Shown: positions 31,969 through 39,988, counted from the first letter of the stretch. The stretch is DNA of 49,050 bases from Clostridia bacterium (GCA_026001245.1 BNZR01000003.1:1-49050), one strand, 5' to 3'. Notes: a model not told the origin generated them from the letters alone. Made by a program: numbers and translations.

Positions 31969-31986
31969 TAAGCGCTCTCTTTTTGT
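31954..31986 (+). terminator. Terminator of the divIVA operon
   Basis: AAAGAGAGCGCTT-aat-AAGCGCTCTCTTT is a 13-bp stem followed by TTG, with the divIVA stop in the stem-loop. On the other strand it also follows the HTH-pentapeptide gene. Confidence 0.92.
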
Positions 31987-32786
31987 CAGCTTTCGATTAG
32001 CGTCACGCCGTCCATGTTTGCTTTCGCGCTTTTTAGGAACGCGTAGGTTAGGTTGTCGGCCTTGCAATCTGTGAATTTTACGTTTTTCATCTTGCCGTTT
32101 TTGAAGAAGCAGTCGCGGAACGTAACGTTGCGGAATTCGGTTTTTGTGAAGCCGCAGTTTACGAACGAGCAGTCTGTCAGCTCGCCCTGGAACACTATGT
32201 CCGTGAAGCTGACGGCGTTGAACTCGGTGCGCTTCCAGATTGCCCCCGTTAGTATGCTTTTGGTTATGGGGCTGGTTTTGAACGAGGCTCCTGTGAAATC
32301 GGCGTTGGTGAAGTTGCAGTGCTTGATGTTGGACGCGTGGAATTTGCTGCCCGCCAAGGTGGAATCCGAAAAGTCGCAGTTGGCGGCCACGTTGGCTTTG
32401 AGTATCGTTGCGCCGAGGTCCGAGCCGACAAACTTGCAGTTGATTATGTTCGAGCCGCTTAGCTTGCCTTTCAGCCCGCGCAGGCCGGAAAAATCCGCGT
32501 CGCGCCAGTTCGCGGCGGACATGTTGTGATGATTTGCGGGCGGTTCGGCCGCTGTTTGTTGCGGGACGGCGGGGTCGGACGGAAATTCCGAGAAGTAGTT
32601 CAAATCCACGTCCAACGTGCGCGCCAGACTGTTAAAGGTGAGGATGTCGGGCATGGACTCGCCGCGCTCCCACTTGCCCACGGCCTGCGAGCTGATGGAC
32701 AGCAGTTCCCCCAGCGCGGATTGCGACAGGTTCTTGTTTTTGCGCGCTGTGGTGATTCGTTCGCCGATGATTGTTGCGTTTAACAT
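31986..32786 (-). CDS. HTH regulator fused to pentapeptide repeats
   Basis: The first 70 residues are a Cro/C1-type helix-turn-helix (RITTARKNKNLSQSALGELL, SSQAVGKWERGESMPD). After a linker the remaining 170 form a pentapeptide-repeat beta-helix with the A(D/N)LXX rhythm (ADFSGLRG, CNFTNADFTGASF, CSFVNCGFTKTEFRNVTF). Such quadrilateral helices mimic DNA in Qnr and MfpA proteins. Fusion to a repressor-type HTH suggests a regulator with a protein- or DNA-mimic sensing part, which is inference. AAGGGGAG precedes the ATG. It is convergent with divIVA and has its own promoter. Confidence 0.88.
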   Translation of the reverse strand: MLNATIIGERITTARKNKNLSQSALGELLSISSQAVGKWERGESMPDILTFNSLARTLDVDLNYFSEFPSDPAVPQQTAAEPPANHHNMSAANWRDADFSGLRGLKGKLSGSNIINCKFVGSDLGATILKANVAANCDFSDSTLAGSKFHASNIKHCNFTNADFTGASFKTSPITKSILTGAIWKRTEFNAVSFTDIVFQGELTDCSFVNCGFTKTEFRNVTFRDCFFKNGKMKNVKFTDCKADNLTYAFLKSAKANMDGVTLIES

Positions 32787-32821
32787 GTTGATGCTCCCCT
32801 TTTCTGTTTTGTTGTGGGTTC

Positions 32822-32850
32822 ATTGTAACATGTTATGGGTCGGATTGCAA
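32822..32850 (-). promoter_or_regulatory. Promoter of the HTH-pentapeptide gene
   Basis: Minus strand TTGCAA (32845-32850), 17 bases, TACAAT (32822-32827). About 35 bases separate the -10 from the ATG. Confidence 0.78.
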
Positions 32851-32896
32851 GGGGAATTTTGAAACCAATGGTTGTTTTTAAGCTACTATTAGTTGT

Positions 32897-33895
32897 TTAG
32901 TGCTCATAACCCTCGCGGGACAGCGCGAAAACCTGCTTGTCTATCCGCCAGCCGTCTGCGCCGAGCGACAGCGTTGAGATTAGATAGCCGCCGTGGCCGA
33001 ACCACGGTATCCTTACGGATTGGTAAAATTGTAGCCTGCAGTGACCATCGTTTAGCGTTACGAGGAACCACTCTATTGAATACACATACTCAGGCATTTC
33101 CAGATAGTCGGGGTTTAGCTTGCCGTTTCTGTCGAACGGGAACACGTTAAACGGAGGTTCGCGCACCTCAAATTTGTGGCGTTCCAGCTCGATGGCTTTA
33201 GGATCTAGCTTGCCGTAAATATCGCCGTTTTTCAGCGGGATTTTAATCTGCCAATCGTCCGCGAAGACTACATCGGATGAGGAAAACCCGGTGGTTCCCC
33301 ACCCCACATCGTTATCCACAGGCTCCGGCATTTCCATGTGTATGAACTTTTGCCCGTCCCATTTTAGCATGGTAAACAGCCCGTATATGCCCGAACCGAA
33401 CAGCACCGCGATTTCGTCTTGACCGTCGCCGTCTATGTCGCAAGGCTCGGCTTTTATTACGCGGTCAAACCACGAGGTTTCCTCTAAGCGTTGTTTTTGT
33501 TCGCCGAAATAGGCGTAGAAGAATGTACGCGTGGTGTTTTGGTAGCCGCCATCTACCAGCCACGGCACGGTCTCCTCTTCGCCCTCTATCCGCACGGTTT
33601 GGGGTTCGCCGCCCAGCTTAACTGTAAGGTTTGTTTCCGGTGAAGCGGGACGGGGGAGGTAGTAGTCCGGCGGCAGATCCGCGACGGGGATCGACTCGTC
33701 GGGCATGGGAAGCTTGTCATAGGACGGGTAGGGGCCGATGGGGAAAGACGTGGGGCCCGGCGTGGGGGCGGACGTGGGCGAAGCGGTTGCGGGCGGCGGG
33801 GTGGACGTGACAGTCGGCGAGACTTCGGGCTTGCTTGTACAGGCTGTGAGGGACAATGCCAACATGACGGCGCATAGCACGTATACTCTTTTCAT
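32897..33895 (-). CDS. Lipoprotein with FG-GAP-like calcium motif
   Basis: The 332-residue product has a lipoprotein signal peptide with lipobox LTAC (Cys at about 19) and a Thr/Pro-rich linker that would lift it from the membrane. A globular domain follows, in which CDIDGDGQDEIAVLFGSG matches the calcium-binding loop of FG-GAP/VCBS beta-propeller repeats. The ligand is unknown. It is third in an operon of lipoproteins, with its ATG overlapping the previous stop by one base (TGATG). Its opening (TACTSKPEVSP) resembles that of the first gene (AACTDKPEVSP). Confidence 0.78.
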   Translation of the reverse strand: MKRVYVLCAVMLALSLTACTSKPEVSPTVTSTPPPATASPTSAPTPGPTSFPIGPYPSYDKLPMPDESIPVADLPPDYYLPRPASPETNLTVKLGGEPQTVRIEGEEETVPWLVDGGYQNTTRTFFYAYFGEQKQRLEETSWFDRVIKAEPCDIDGDGQDEIAVLFGSGIYGLFTMLKWDGQKFIHMEMPEPVDNDVGWGTTGFSSSDVVFADDWQIKIPLKNGDIYGKLDPKAIELERHKFEVREPPFNVFPFDRNGKLNPDYLEMPEYVYSIEWFLVTLNDGHCRLQFYQSVRIPWFGHGGYLISTLSLGADGWRIDKQVFALSREGYEH

Positions 33896-34968
33896 CAGCA
33901 GCCTACGCGCCCCGGGTCGCCCTCTTCCAGTTTAAGACCCATTACAAGCTCGCCTGTTAGGATGTTCAGCTTTGCCTTTAGGTAGGGTTGCGGTTCCCAT
34001 TCGCCCAACGGGGAATAGAAGATTGTCGCCCATTCTTTGTCGGGGCGCACTACCCATACGCAGACTGAGTCCTCGATTGTAACACTGCGAATGATCTTCC
34101 CGGTTTGCTCGTTGTACACCTTTAAAGTCCCGTACTCGCCAAGGGTAAGAAAATAGATATACGGAGTGTCAAACGCACGGATCAAAACATTATCAACCAG
34201 CGTTTGCTTGGTTTCTAGGTTAATCAAATGGTTGTAGGTTCCCTCGTAGTCGCCCTCCGTGACGTATAGCGTGTCGCCGATCCACCACGCGCCTGTTGTT
34301 CGGGTGGGGTAAATCATCTTTTCCTCGCCTGTCACAAGGTCTTTCTCCCACAGGGGGTAAGTGCTGTCAACCCATCTTTTTTCACCGGGTACATCGTATT
34401 TGCCATCGCGTGTGGTTTGGAAAACCATTTTCGTGCCGGCTTTGTTAACGGTCGGGATTTCGCCCCATATGCAACCTAAATCCTGTATCTTGTCCCAACG
34501 GTAATTCCCGGATTCGTTGTTCAACAGCTTGCTTATCTCGAATTTATCCAAGTCAAGCGTGTACAAAGAGTTCTGCCATGCTAAGACATACCTGTTGCTG
34601 TCGCCTATAGGCCGAACATGTATGTTAATGGTGGAGTCGTCGTACGCAATTTCGCGGCGGTCGCCGTTTTGCGTGTACTCCACATAAATCTGGTCGCTCC
34701 GACCGTCAAGCGTGAAGGGGATCACAACGGTAACCTCGGTGCCGTCGGGTATGTTAGCAGGCGGCGGCGTTGGGGTAATATTCACTATGGGCGTGTCGGT
34801 TGGGTCAAGCGTTGGGGAGGGAGTTGGCGTAGGCGTAGGCGTGAGGGCGGGCGAAGCGGTGGGCGCGGGTGTGTCGGACGGCGAGCTTGCCGGGTTGGCC
34901 GTTGTCGCGCAGGCCGCGAGTGAGATTAGCAGGGTTAGGGCTGTTAGTACGGTTAGTAGCTTTTTCAT
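33895..34968 (-). CDS. Lipoprotein, paralogue of the next gene upstream
   Basis: The 357 residues have a signal peptide with lipobox LAAC and a long Pro/Thr/Ser linker (about 20-65). The beta-rich domain reads like a propeller that tracks values: SLYTLDLDKFEISKLLNN, PLWEKDLVTGEEKMIY, WWIGDTLYV. The same phrases occur in order in the 34982-35971 product (SLYKLDLDKFEILPLMNN, QLWEKDLVTGAETLVY, VWWDGDTLFI), so the two are tandem duplicates. The family resembles the DUF5050-like repeats of Clostridia, though I am not certain. The function is unknown. Confidence 0.75.
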   Translation of the reverse strand: MKKLLTVLTALTLLISLAACATTANPASSPSDTPAPTASPALTPTPTPTPSPTLDPTDTPIVNITPTPPPANIPDGTEVTVVIPFTLDGRSDQIYVEYTQNGDRREIAYDDSTINIHVRPIGDSNRYVLAWQNSLYTLDLDKFEISKLLNNESGNYRWDKIQDLGCIWGEIPTVNKAGTKMVFQTTRDGKYDVPGEKRWVDSTYPLWEKDLVTGEEKMIYPTRTTGAWWIGDTLYVTEGDYEGTYNHLINLETKQTLVDNVLIRAFDTPYIYFLTLGEYGTLKVYNEQTGKIIRSVTIEDSVCVWVVRPDKEWATIFYSPLGEWEPQPYLKAKLNILTGELVMGLKLEEGDPGRVGC

Positions 34969-34981
34969 GTGATTTTTCCTC

Positions 34982-35971
34982 CTAATTTACCGCTATAAAT
35001 TCGCCCGTTACGGGGTTGAACTTTGCGGCTTTTCCCTTTAACTTCGGTGTGGTATAGTTGATTAGCACCCAGCCTTTGTCATTGAAAGCTAAGGTGTTTA
35101 TGCTGTATGCGTCTTCGATGGTGTGGCTGAAGATTATCTTTTCGGTCTCAAGGCTGTATATATGCACGGTGGCGAGGTCGTCAGGATAGATAAAGGCAAA
35201 ATACGGGCTGGAAAAGGCAGGATCCCAAGAAACCCCCTTAACCATCGTTTTATTTGGGTCGCCGATTTTAATGATGTCGTCTTCATAATCGCCGTACCAA
35301 GATTCGATAAACAGCGTGTCGCCGTCCCACCAAACATTTGACGCAATGCCTTGGTAAACCAAAGTTTCCGCGCCCGTCACAAGGTCTTTCTCCCACAGTT
35401 GGCCGTTATAGTCGATCCAGCTGGTGGTGTCGTCATGATACGGGTTGTATTTGCCGTCACGTGTAGATTTGAAAGTGAATTTGGTATAATCCTTGTTAAA
35501 GACCGGCTCGTATGCCCATTTACAATCCCAAATCTTTATATCCTCCCAGTCGTATTGCCCCCAGTGGTTGTTCATCAGTGGCAGTATCTCAAATTTGTCA
35601 AGGTCGAGCTTGTACAAAGAGCCTTTGTATGTCAGGATGTATTGGTTGCTGTCGCCCATAGGGTAAGCAAAAATGTTATTCTGCTGATATAAAAACTGGC
35701 GATGGCCGTTTTCTTTCTCATTGTACGTTATAGGAAGCTCTGTTTCGTCCCAGCCGTCCAGGCCAAAGGGTATGTTGACCGTGAAAACGCTGCGTGGGGT
35801 TGTTGGATAGGGCGTGGGGGCGGGGGTTGGTGTCGGCACGATTGTGATGGGGCCAGAGGTTGTCGGTTTGGGCGTTGGGGTTGGCGTTGCGGGCGGCGAG
35901 ACTTCGGGCTTGTCTGTGCAGGCCGCGAGCGTTAGTAGCAGGATTGCCAGGATTGTTAGCAGTTTTTTCAT
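34982..35971 (-). CDS. Lipoprotein, first gene of the lipoprotein operon
   Basis: The 329 residues have a lipobox LAAC followed by a Pro/Thr linker and a beta-rich domain homologous to the 33895-34968 product. Both end with phrases on a final state (ETEKIIFSHTIEDAY versus QTGKIIRSVTIEDSV). It would sit on the outer face of the membrane. A consensus promoter with an operator-like palindrome lies just upstream (36002-36030). The next gene begins 13 bases after its stop. Confidence 0.76.
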   Translation of the reverse strand: MKKLLTILAILLLTLAACTDKPEVSPPATPTPTPKPTTSGPITIVPTPTPAPTPYPTTPRSVFTVNIPFGLDGWDETELPITYNEKENGHRQFLYQQNNIFAYPMGDSNQYILTYKGSLYKLDLDKFEILPLMNNHWGQYDWEDIKIWDCKWAYEPVFNKDYTKFTFKSTRDGKYNPYHDDTTSWIDYNGQLWEKDLVTGAETLVYQGIASNVWWDGDTLFIESWYGDYEDDIIKIGDPNKTMVKGVSWDPAFSSPYFAFIYPDDLATVHIYSLETEKIIFSHTIEDAYSINTLAFNDKGWVLINYTTPKLKGKAAKFNPVTGEFIAVN

Positions 35972-36001
35972 GTGGTTCGCTCCTTAATAAATTACTGATT
36001 T

Positions 36002-36030
36002 AAGTATAACCCCTAATAGGGGTATTGTCA
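36002..36030 (-). promoter_or_regulatory. Lipoprotein operon promoter with palindrome in spacer
   Basis: Minus strand TTGACA (36025-36030), 17 bases, TATACT (36002-36007). The spacer is filled by ACCCCTAATAGGGGT (36008-36022), a 15-bp palindrome with one central base, a likely repressor site because it lies under polymerase. Confidence 0.8.
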
Positions 36031-36042
36031 ACAGGGCATGGC

Positions 36043-37332
36043 TTATTCCTCCTCCGCCGGTTCTGGGATAACAATGTAATACCTAAAATTCTCGCCGTCT
36101 TTGGCGTCTATGTACGTCACATACGTGCGGTCGTCGTTGATGTTATAAAGCGTCACCTTCCACGCAAGCTTGGCGAGTTGCTTCCTATCTTTGTACTCCG
36201 AGCCGGAATCCGGATGCGCCGTCTCACAATACAACAATTCTATTTTTTTAACGTCGAATTGCACGGTTTGGGATAACTTCTTTGATATTATCTCCAAGGC
36301 CGATTTAAGCGTTACAACGTCATTGTTTTCCGTAGAATTGGTGATGATTTGTCCGTTCGGCAGACTGTACATAACATCGACATCGGTCGAATTGCACATA
36401 TATGCTTTCCAAACCGTAGGGGAGTATTGCAAAAAGTCCGTTGTGCGGCTTGGCGTGTAGTAGTCAAAAGGTATATCTTTGTACGCCTTTGTAACGTCAA
36501 GCATAAACCCGAAATTGTCGTTTATGGGGAATACATTTACATTCGCGACTTTCGGGGTAAACACCGGATTTTTTGGGTAGGGCAGAGACTTCAGGAAGTT
36601 TTCGCACACTTCAACAGCGGACTTTATGGATGTTTTGCCATCGGCCAGCGCAAACTCCGCGTCAGAATCCGATGAATATGAACCGACCATAGGCTGTGTC
36701 GCATCAGGTATCCATCTTCCCAAATCACGCCTGTTGCCCGTATCAGGGTATCGTCCTAATAGGTCGGAAGTTTCGCCTTTGTTGAAGCGCAGATAGCTGA
36801 TTCCGATAGGCTTAATGAATGAAAAATATTCATAGCTATCGGCCGATTCATCTACAAGAAATTCGGTGGTATATTCAATCGACGAACAAATTTCTGAGCC
36901 GTCAACTAATTTCTCATAGTGATCGCTGACTTTTTCAGGCGGGCCAACTGTGGTATATCCGTCCTCAAAATATTCGTTTTGATACTCCGAATCTGTACCT
37001 ATAAAGTAAAGTGCGTTCTCGTCGAAATTATCCTCGCCAAGCACGTACTTTATAAAAGCTACGCTTTCGTCGTAAAACCTTTTAAAGTCTCCCTCGTCAG
37101 AATAGGCCAACTCTAAATCATAGTATACCTCTGCGCCTTTGGGCAAATACAATCGCACATCACCTGATATGGTGAAGTTATCAAGCTTTTTGAAGTAAGC
37201 CTTAATGTCCTCAACGCTTACCGAGAGCTTTTGTAGCGGTTCACTCTTGTAGGAGAGGGGCTTGTCGGTTGGGTTGCAACCGACAAGCATCACCAACAAG
37301 AGCATTATTAACAATACTCTTGTTGTCTTCAT
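36043..37332 (-). CDS. Lipoprotein of unknown function
   Basis: The 429 residues have a signal peptide with lipobox LVGC (Cys19) and a large soluble domain of mixed composition, rich in Tyr and acidic residues (EVYYDLELAYSDEGDFKRFY, GSYSSDSDAEFALADG, VTYIDAKDGENFRYYIV). I do not recognise the family. It lacks the Pro/Thr linker of the other lipoproteins. Its ATG overlaps the stop of the upstream secreted-protein gene by one base (TAATG), so the two are coupled. The pair is clearly AT-richer than the housekeeping genes. Confidence 0.72.
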   Translation of the reverse strand: MKTTRVLLIMLLLVMLVGCNPTDKPLSYKSEPLQKLSVSVEDIKAYFKKLDNFTISGDVRLYLPKGAEVYYDLELAYSDEGDFKRFYDESVAFIKYVLGEDNFDENALYFIGTDSEYQNEYFEDGYTTVGPPEKVSDHYEKLVDGSEICSSIEYTTEFLVDESADSYEYFSFIKPIGISYLRFNKGETSDLLGRYPDTGNRRDLGRWIPDATQPMVGSYSSDSDAEFALADGKTSIKSAVEVCENFLKSLPYPKNPVFTPKVANVNVFPINDNFGFMLDVTKAYKDIPFDYYTPSRTTDFLQYSPTVWKAYMCNSTDVDVMYSLPNGQIITNSTENNDVVTLKSALEIISKKLSQTVQFDVKKIELLYCETAHPDSGSEYKDRKQLAKLAWKVTLYNINDDRTYVTYIDAKDGENFRYYIVIPEPAEEE

Positions 37333-37802
37333 TAGCTCACACTCGCAACGCCGCCGGCATTGAATGTCCCGGAATATGTTGTATCGCCGGAAAAACGATA
37401 TCGCACATAAGGGATAACTCCGGTTCCAACTGCGTAGCGATAGCGTATGCCGTTCGTCGTCCAGCTAAGCGGACTGGCTACAGTGGCAGTGGCAGTGCTT
37501 TTCAATGTGACTGTGGAACTAGGGTTCGCTGGTACCGAAACCGTTACCGTGACCGTTCCATAAAAGCCAGGAGTTGTGCTTGTGTGGCTGATTTGATTGC
37601 AAACAAACGTTGTCTGCTTTGTAGAGTAGTACAGGTCGAGGTCAGTTTTAACATCTACGCTATTGGGAACGCCGGTTAAATTCACGTCGGTAATGTGCCA
37701 CGAACCCGAATAGTCAGCCGCGAACGCGCCTATGGACGAGGTTGCGATGATTGCCATGATTACGGCAAACGCGATGATTTTTTTACAGGTTTGCTTTTTC
37801 AT
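37332..37802 (-). CDS. Small secreted beta-rich protein
   Basis: The 156 residues begin with a classical signal peptide (KKQTCKKIIAFAVIMAIIA, cleavage near GAFA-AD). The mature part is a Ser/Thr/Val-rich, probably all-beta domain (GTVTVTVSVPANPSSTVTL) with a single Cys. No family is recognised; similar small proteins in Clostridia often accompany a lipoprotein. AAGGAGAG precedes the ATG. It leads the two-gene operon with the 429-residue lipoprotein. Its leader holds a minimal reading frame at 37876-37887. Confidence 0.7.
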   Translation of the reverse strand: MKKQTCKKIIAFAVIMAIIATSSIGAFAADYSGSWHITDVNLTGVPNSVDVKTDLDLYYSTKQTTFVCNQISHTSTTPGFYGTVTVTVSVPANPSSTVTLKSTATATVASPLSWTTNGIRYRYAVGTGVIPYVRYRFSGDTTYSGTFNAGGVASVS

Positions 37803-37875
37803 AGGTATCTCTCCTTACTTAATTTTTCCATGCCTTGGCATGGCATTGTGGGTTTCGCTTGGACTGACCGCGAAC

Positions 37876-37887
37876 CTACAGAACCAT
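37876..37887 (-). promoter_or_regulatory. Minimal leader ORF in front of the secreted-protein gene
   Basis: AGGAGG (37896-37901) lies eight bases before ATG GTT CTG TAG. This is an ideal initiation site for a three-codon frame, better than that of the gene it precedes. It could regulate by ribosome stalling or be a leftover start. A promoter upstream (TATATA near 37920) is weak. Confidence 0.35.
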
Positions 37888-37975
37888 CGGACTCACCTCC
37901 TAAAAAAACATCCTCTTAACTATATATCAATCGAGACCCCCGATTTCGGACAAGTTTTTTAAAAATATTTTTTCG

Positions 37976-38004
37976 TTGACAACTGGCGCGGCATGTGATA
38001 CACT
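37976..38004 (+). promoter_or_regulatory. Sigma-A promoter of the uracil permease gene
   Basis: TTGACA (37976-37981), 17 bases, TACACT (37999-38004), 29 bases before the ATG; GGAGGG supplies the ribosome binding site. No PyrR-type leader or attenuator fits in this short space. Confidence 0.85.
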
Positions 38005-38033
38005 AAGAAAAAATTGGAGTATGGAGGGTTACT

Positions 38034-39329
38034 ATGTCGAAAACCAGTCAAAAACCCCGCAAAAGTTCCGGCTCCGGCGTAATTCAGGTGGAGGAGCGGC
38101 CGCCCTTGGGTAAGGCTATCCCGCTTAGTCTTCAGCATATGTTCGCCATGTTCGGCGCGTCGGTGCTTGTGCCGCGCCTGCTGGGCATGGACGTGGCCAT
38201 CGTCCTGCTTATGAACGGCATAGGCACGCTGTTGTTCATCCTGATAACCAAGGGCAAGGCCCCGGCCTATTTGGGGTCCAGCTTCGCGTTCTTAGCGCCC
38301 GCGGGCATGGTTATCGCGTCAAACGGCGACAAGGGTCACGCCTACGCGCAGGGCGGTTTCGTGGTCGTAGGCTTGGTGTTCTGCTTGGTGGCGTTGATTA
38401 TCGGCCGCTTCGGCACGAAGTGGATTAACGTCGTTCTGCCGCCCGCCGCTATGGGTCCCGTCGTCGCGCTGATAGGGCTGGAGCTTGCGGGAACCACTGT
38501 CGGCTCGCTGTTGCCGGACGATTTGGGCGTTATCAACGGGAGTGCCGTCACGGTGTTCATGGTGACCTTGGGGGTCGCGATTTTGGCCAGCGTGCTGTTG
38601 CGCGGATTTTTGGGCGCGATACCGATTTTAATCGCCATAGTGGTGGGGTACCTGATGGCTGTCGCGGCGGGCGTTGTGGATTTTAGCGCGGTCAAGGACG
38701 CGGAGATACTGGCTTTGCCGCAGTTCCAACTTCCGCAGTTTGACGGCAGCTCGATTTTGATTATACTGCCGGCGACGCTGGTGGTAATCTCGGAGCATAT
38801 CGGCCATCAGCTGGTGACGAGCAAGGTAGTCGAGCGCGACCTGATAAAGGATCCGGGTCTGCACCGCTCGATTTTGGGCGACGGTCTCTCGACCGCGCTG
38901 TCGGGCTTTGTCGGTTCGGTGCCGACCACCACGTACGGCGAGAATATCGGGGTTATGGCCATCACGCGGGTGTACAGCGTGTGGGTTATCGGCGGCGCGG
39001 CGGCGATTTCCATCGTGCTGTCGTTTATCGGGCATGTGTCGGGCTTTATACAGTCGATTCCGAACGCGGTTATGGGCGGCATAAGCTTTTTGCTGTACGG
39101 CATGATCGCCGCGTCGGGCATTCGGCTGATGGTGGAGAGCAAAATCGACTACAGCAAGGCGCGCAACACGATTTTGACCTCGGTGGTGTTCATAACAGGT
39201 CTGTCGGGCGTGTATATCCAGCTGGGCGAGGTGCAGCTGAAGGGCATGGCGCTGGCGACAATCGTGGGCATGGTGGTAAGCCTGGCGTTCGCGCTGTTCG
39301 AAAAGCTGAAGCTTACGAACGAAAAATAA
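38034..39329 (+). CDS. uraA: Uracil permease (NCS2 family)
   Basis: This is a proton-coupled importer of uracil in the cytoplasmic membrane. The 431 residues form about 12-14 hydrophobic segments. Family signatures include PLSLQHMFAMFGASVLVPRLLG, LGSSFAFLAPAGMV, the substrate-site Glu in VISEHIGHQLVTSKVV and the NCS2 motif TTTYGENIGVMAITRVYS. A basic N-terminal tail of about 25 residues precedes the first helix. It is monocistronic; the modules at 39331 begin right after the stop. Confidence 0.94.
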   Translation: MSKTSQKPRKSSGSGVIQVEERPPLGKAIPLSLQHMFAMFGASVLVPRLLGMDVAIVLLMNGIGTLLFILITKGKAPAYLGSSFAFLAPAGMVIASNGDKGHAYAQGGFVVVGLVFCLVALIIGRFGTKWINVVLPPAAMGPVVALIGLELAGTTVGSLLPDDLGVINGSAVTVFMVTLGVAILASVLLRGFLGAIPILIAIVVGYLMAVAAGVVDFSAVKDAEILALPQFQLPQFDGSSILIILPATLVVISEHIGHQLVTSKVVERDLIKDPGLHRSILGDGLSTALSGFVGSVPTTTYGENIGVMAITRVYSVWVIGGAAAISIVLSFIGHVSGFIQSIPNAVMGGISFLLYGMIAASGIRLMVESKIDYSKARNTILTSVVFITGLSGVYIQLGEVQLKGMALATIVGMVVSLAFALFEKLKLTNEK

Positions 39330-39330
39330 A

Positions 39331-39374
39331 AAAATCGCAAAAAAGCCCCTTGACATTTCTGTCAAGGGGTTGTA
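39331..39374. repeat. 44-bp repeat A: minus-strand terminator and plus-strand promoter
   Basis: It matches 39683-39726 at 43 of 44 positions. On the minus strand CCCCTTGACA-gaaa-TGTCAAGGGG followed by CTTTTTTG is a textbook terminator with a 10-bp stem. On the plus strand the same bases give TTGACA (39350-39355), 17 bases and TATACT (39373-39378), a consensus promoter that would read back across the module. Confidence 0.88.
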
Positions 39375-39436
39375 TACTATATTCAGACGGTGCGTCAACA
39401 CCGTGTGACGCCGCGCAAGCGGCAAACAAACGTTCC

Positions 39437-39583
39437 ATGGCTTTTTATTTATAGATAGCCGTCACGCCTGTTGGGGAGGGACGGCTATCGTGCTGTGTCG
39501 GGAAAAATCAATGTCCAGAGGATAAGTAACACTAGGAAAAATACGACCCTCGCGACCTTCTTTACCTTGTCCAGTTTGACCAC
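39437..39583 (-). CDS. Micro-ORF module A: single-helix hydrophobic peptide
   Basis: The frame occupies 39485-39583 and codes for up to 32 residues: MVKLDKVKKVARVV, the hydrophobic run FFLVLLILWTLIF, then PDTAR. One short transmembrane helix with a basic N-terminus is the form of type I toxins such as TxpA or Fst. AAAAGGAGG overlaps the GTG at 39583; a CTG at 39574 is eight bases away and may be the true start. CTCC-caaaa-GGAG can hide the ribosome binding site. After the stop, GATAGCCGTC pairs with GACGGCTATC (39454-39489), and the terminator at 39331 follows. An opposing promoter could give antisense RNA. Toxicity is inference. Confidence 0.5.
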
Positions 39584-39638
39584 CTCCTTTTGGGAGATGT
39601 TCACCGCCGCACCACGTCACTCATATAGCGACGGATTT

Positions 39639-39667
39639 ATTCTAACATAATTATGTTAGCTTGTCAA
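39639..39667 (-). promoter_or_regulatory. Module A promoter with 18-bp operator palindrome
   Basis: Minus strand TTGACA (39662-39667), 17 bases, TAGAAT (39639-39644). CTAACATAATTATGTTAG (39642-39659) is a perfect 18-bp palindrome covering the spacer and part of the -10. Module B has a different palindrome at nearly the same place. Confidence 0.82.
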
Positions 39668-39682
39668 CTGTAGATTTTTTAG

Positions 39683-39726
39683 AAAATCGCAAAAAAGCCC
39701 CTTGACATTTCTGTCAATGGGTTGTA
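39683..39726. repeat. 44-bp repeat B: minus-strand terminator and plus-strand promoter
   Basis: Second copy of the 39331 repeat, with one mismatch that weakens the stem slightly. It would end module B on the minus strand. The plus strand again shows TTGACA (39702-39707), 17 bases and a -10 (TACAAT, 39725-39730), although the flanking sequence differs from copy A. Confidence 0.86.
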
Positions 39727-39759
39727 CAATGAATATGGAATTTTTCTTTTCATTGGAAT

Positions 39760-39971
39760 CGGCCTGATAGTCGATACACCGGGGGGTGGGGCGGCTATCA
39801 GGCTCCTTTCTGTGAAAAAATCAATGTATCGCGCCGATTTCGGTTATAACCAAGCGGCTAAACCCACATTGCTCAACCAATTTAATATTTCCCACGGCTA
39901 TCCATCCTTTCCAAGGCTCATTTCCAGCCCGCGTCTTTGAATAGCTTGTTTAGCAAGGCTTTGTCTTTCAA
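39760..39971 (-). other. Micro-ORF module B, diverged copy
   Basis: Two tiny frames follow the module B promoter. The first is TTG at 39971 to 39918, MKDKALLNKLFKDAGWK, with GGAGGT nine bases upstream. The second is GTG at 39895 to 39821, 24 residues including NIKLVEQCGFSRLVITEIG, after AAAGGA. They are in different frames and could be one 48-residue protein broken by a shift. The 3' part (ATTGATTTTTTC, then TGATAGCCG pairing with CGACTATCA) parallels module A. No transmembrane helix remains, so the payload differs or has decayed. Confidence 0.4.
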
Positions 39972-39988
39972 CTAATCCCAACCTCCAC

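Noticed and set aside
39722..39940. 72-residue plus-strand ORF over module B
   Set aside because: Its TTG start lies in the -10 box, it has no ribosome binding site and its hydrophobic stretch is the complement of the hairpin.
39918..39971. HicA-type toxin start in module B
   Set aside because: The opening (LLNKLFKDAGW) loosely resembles HicA, but a stop follows at once and the conserved GSHH region is absent in all frames.
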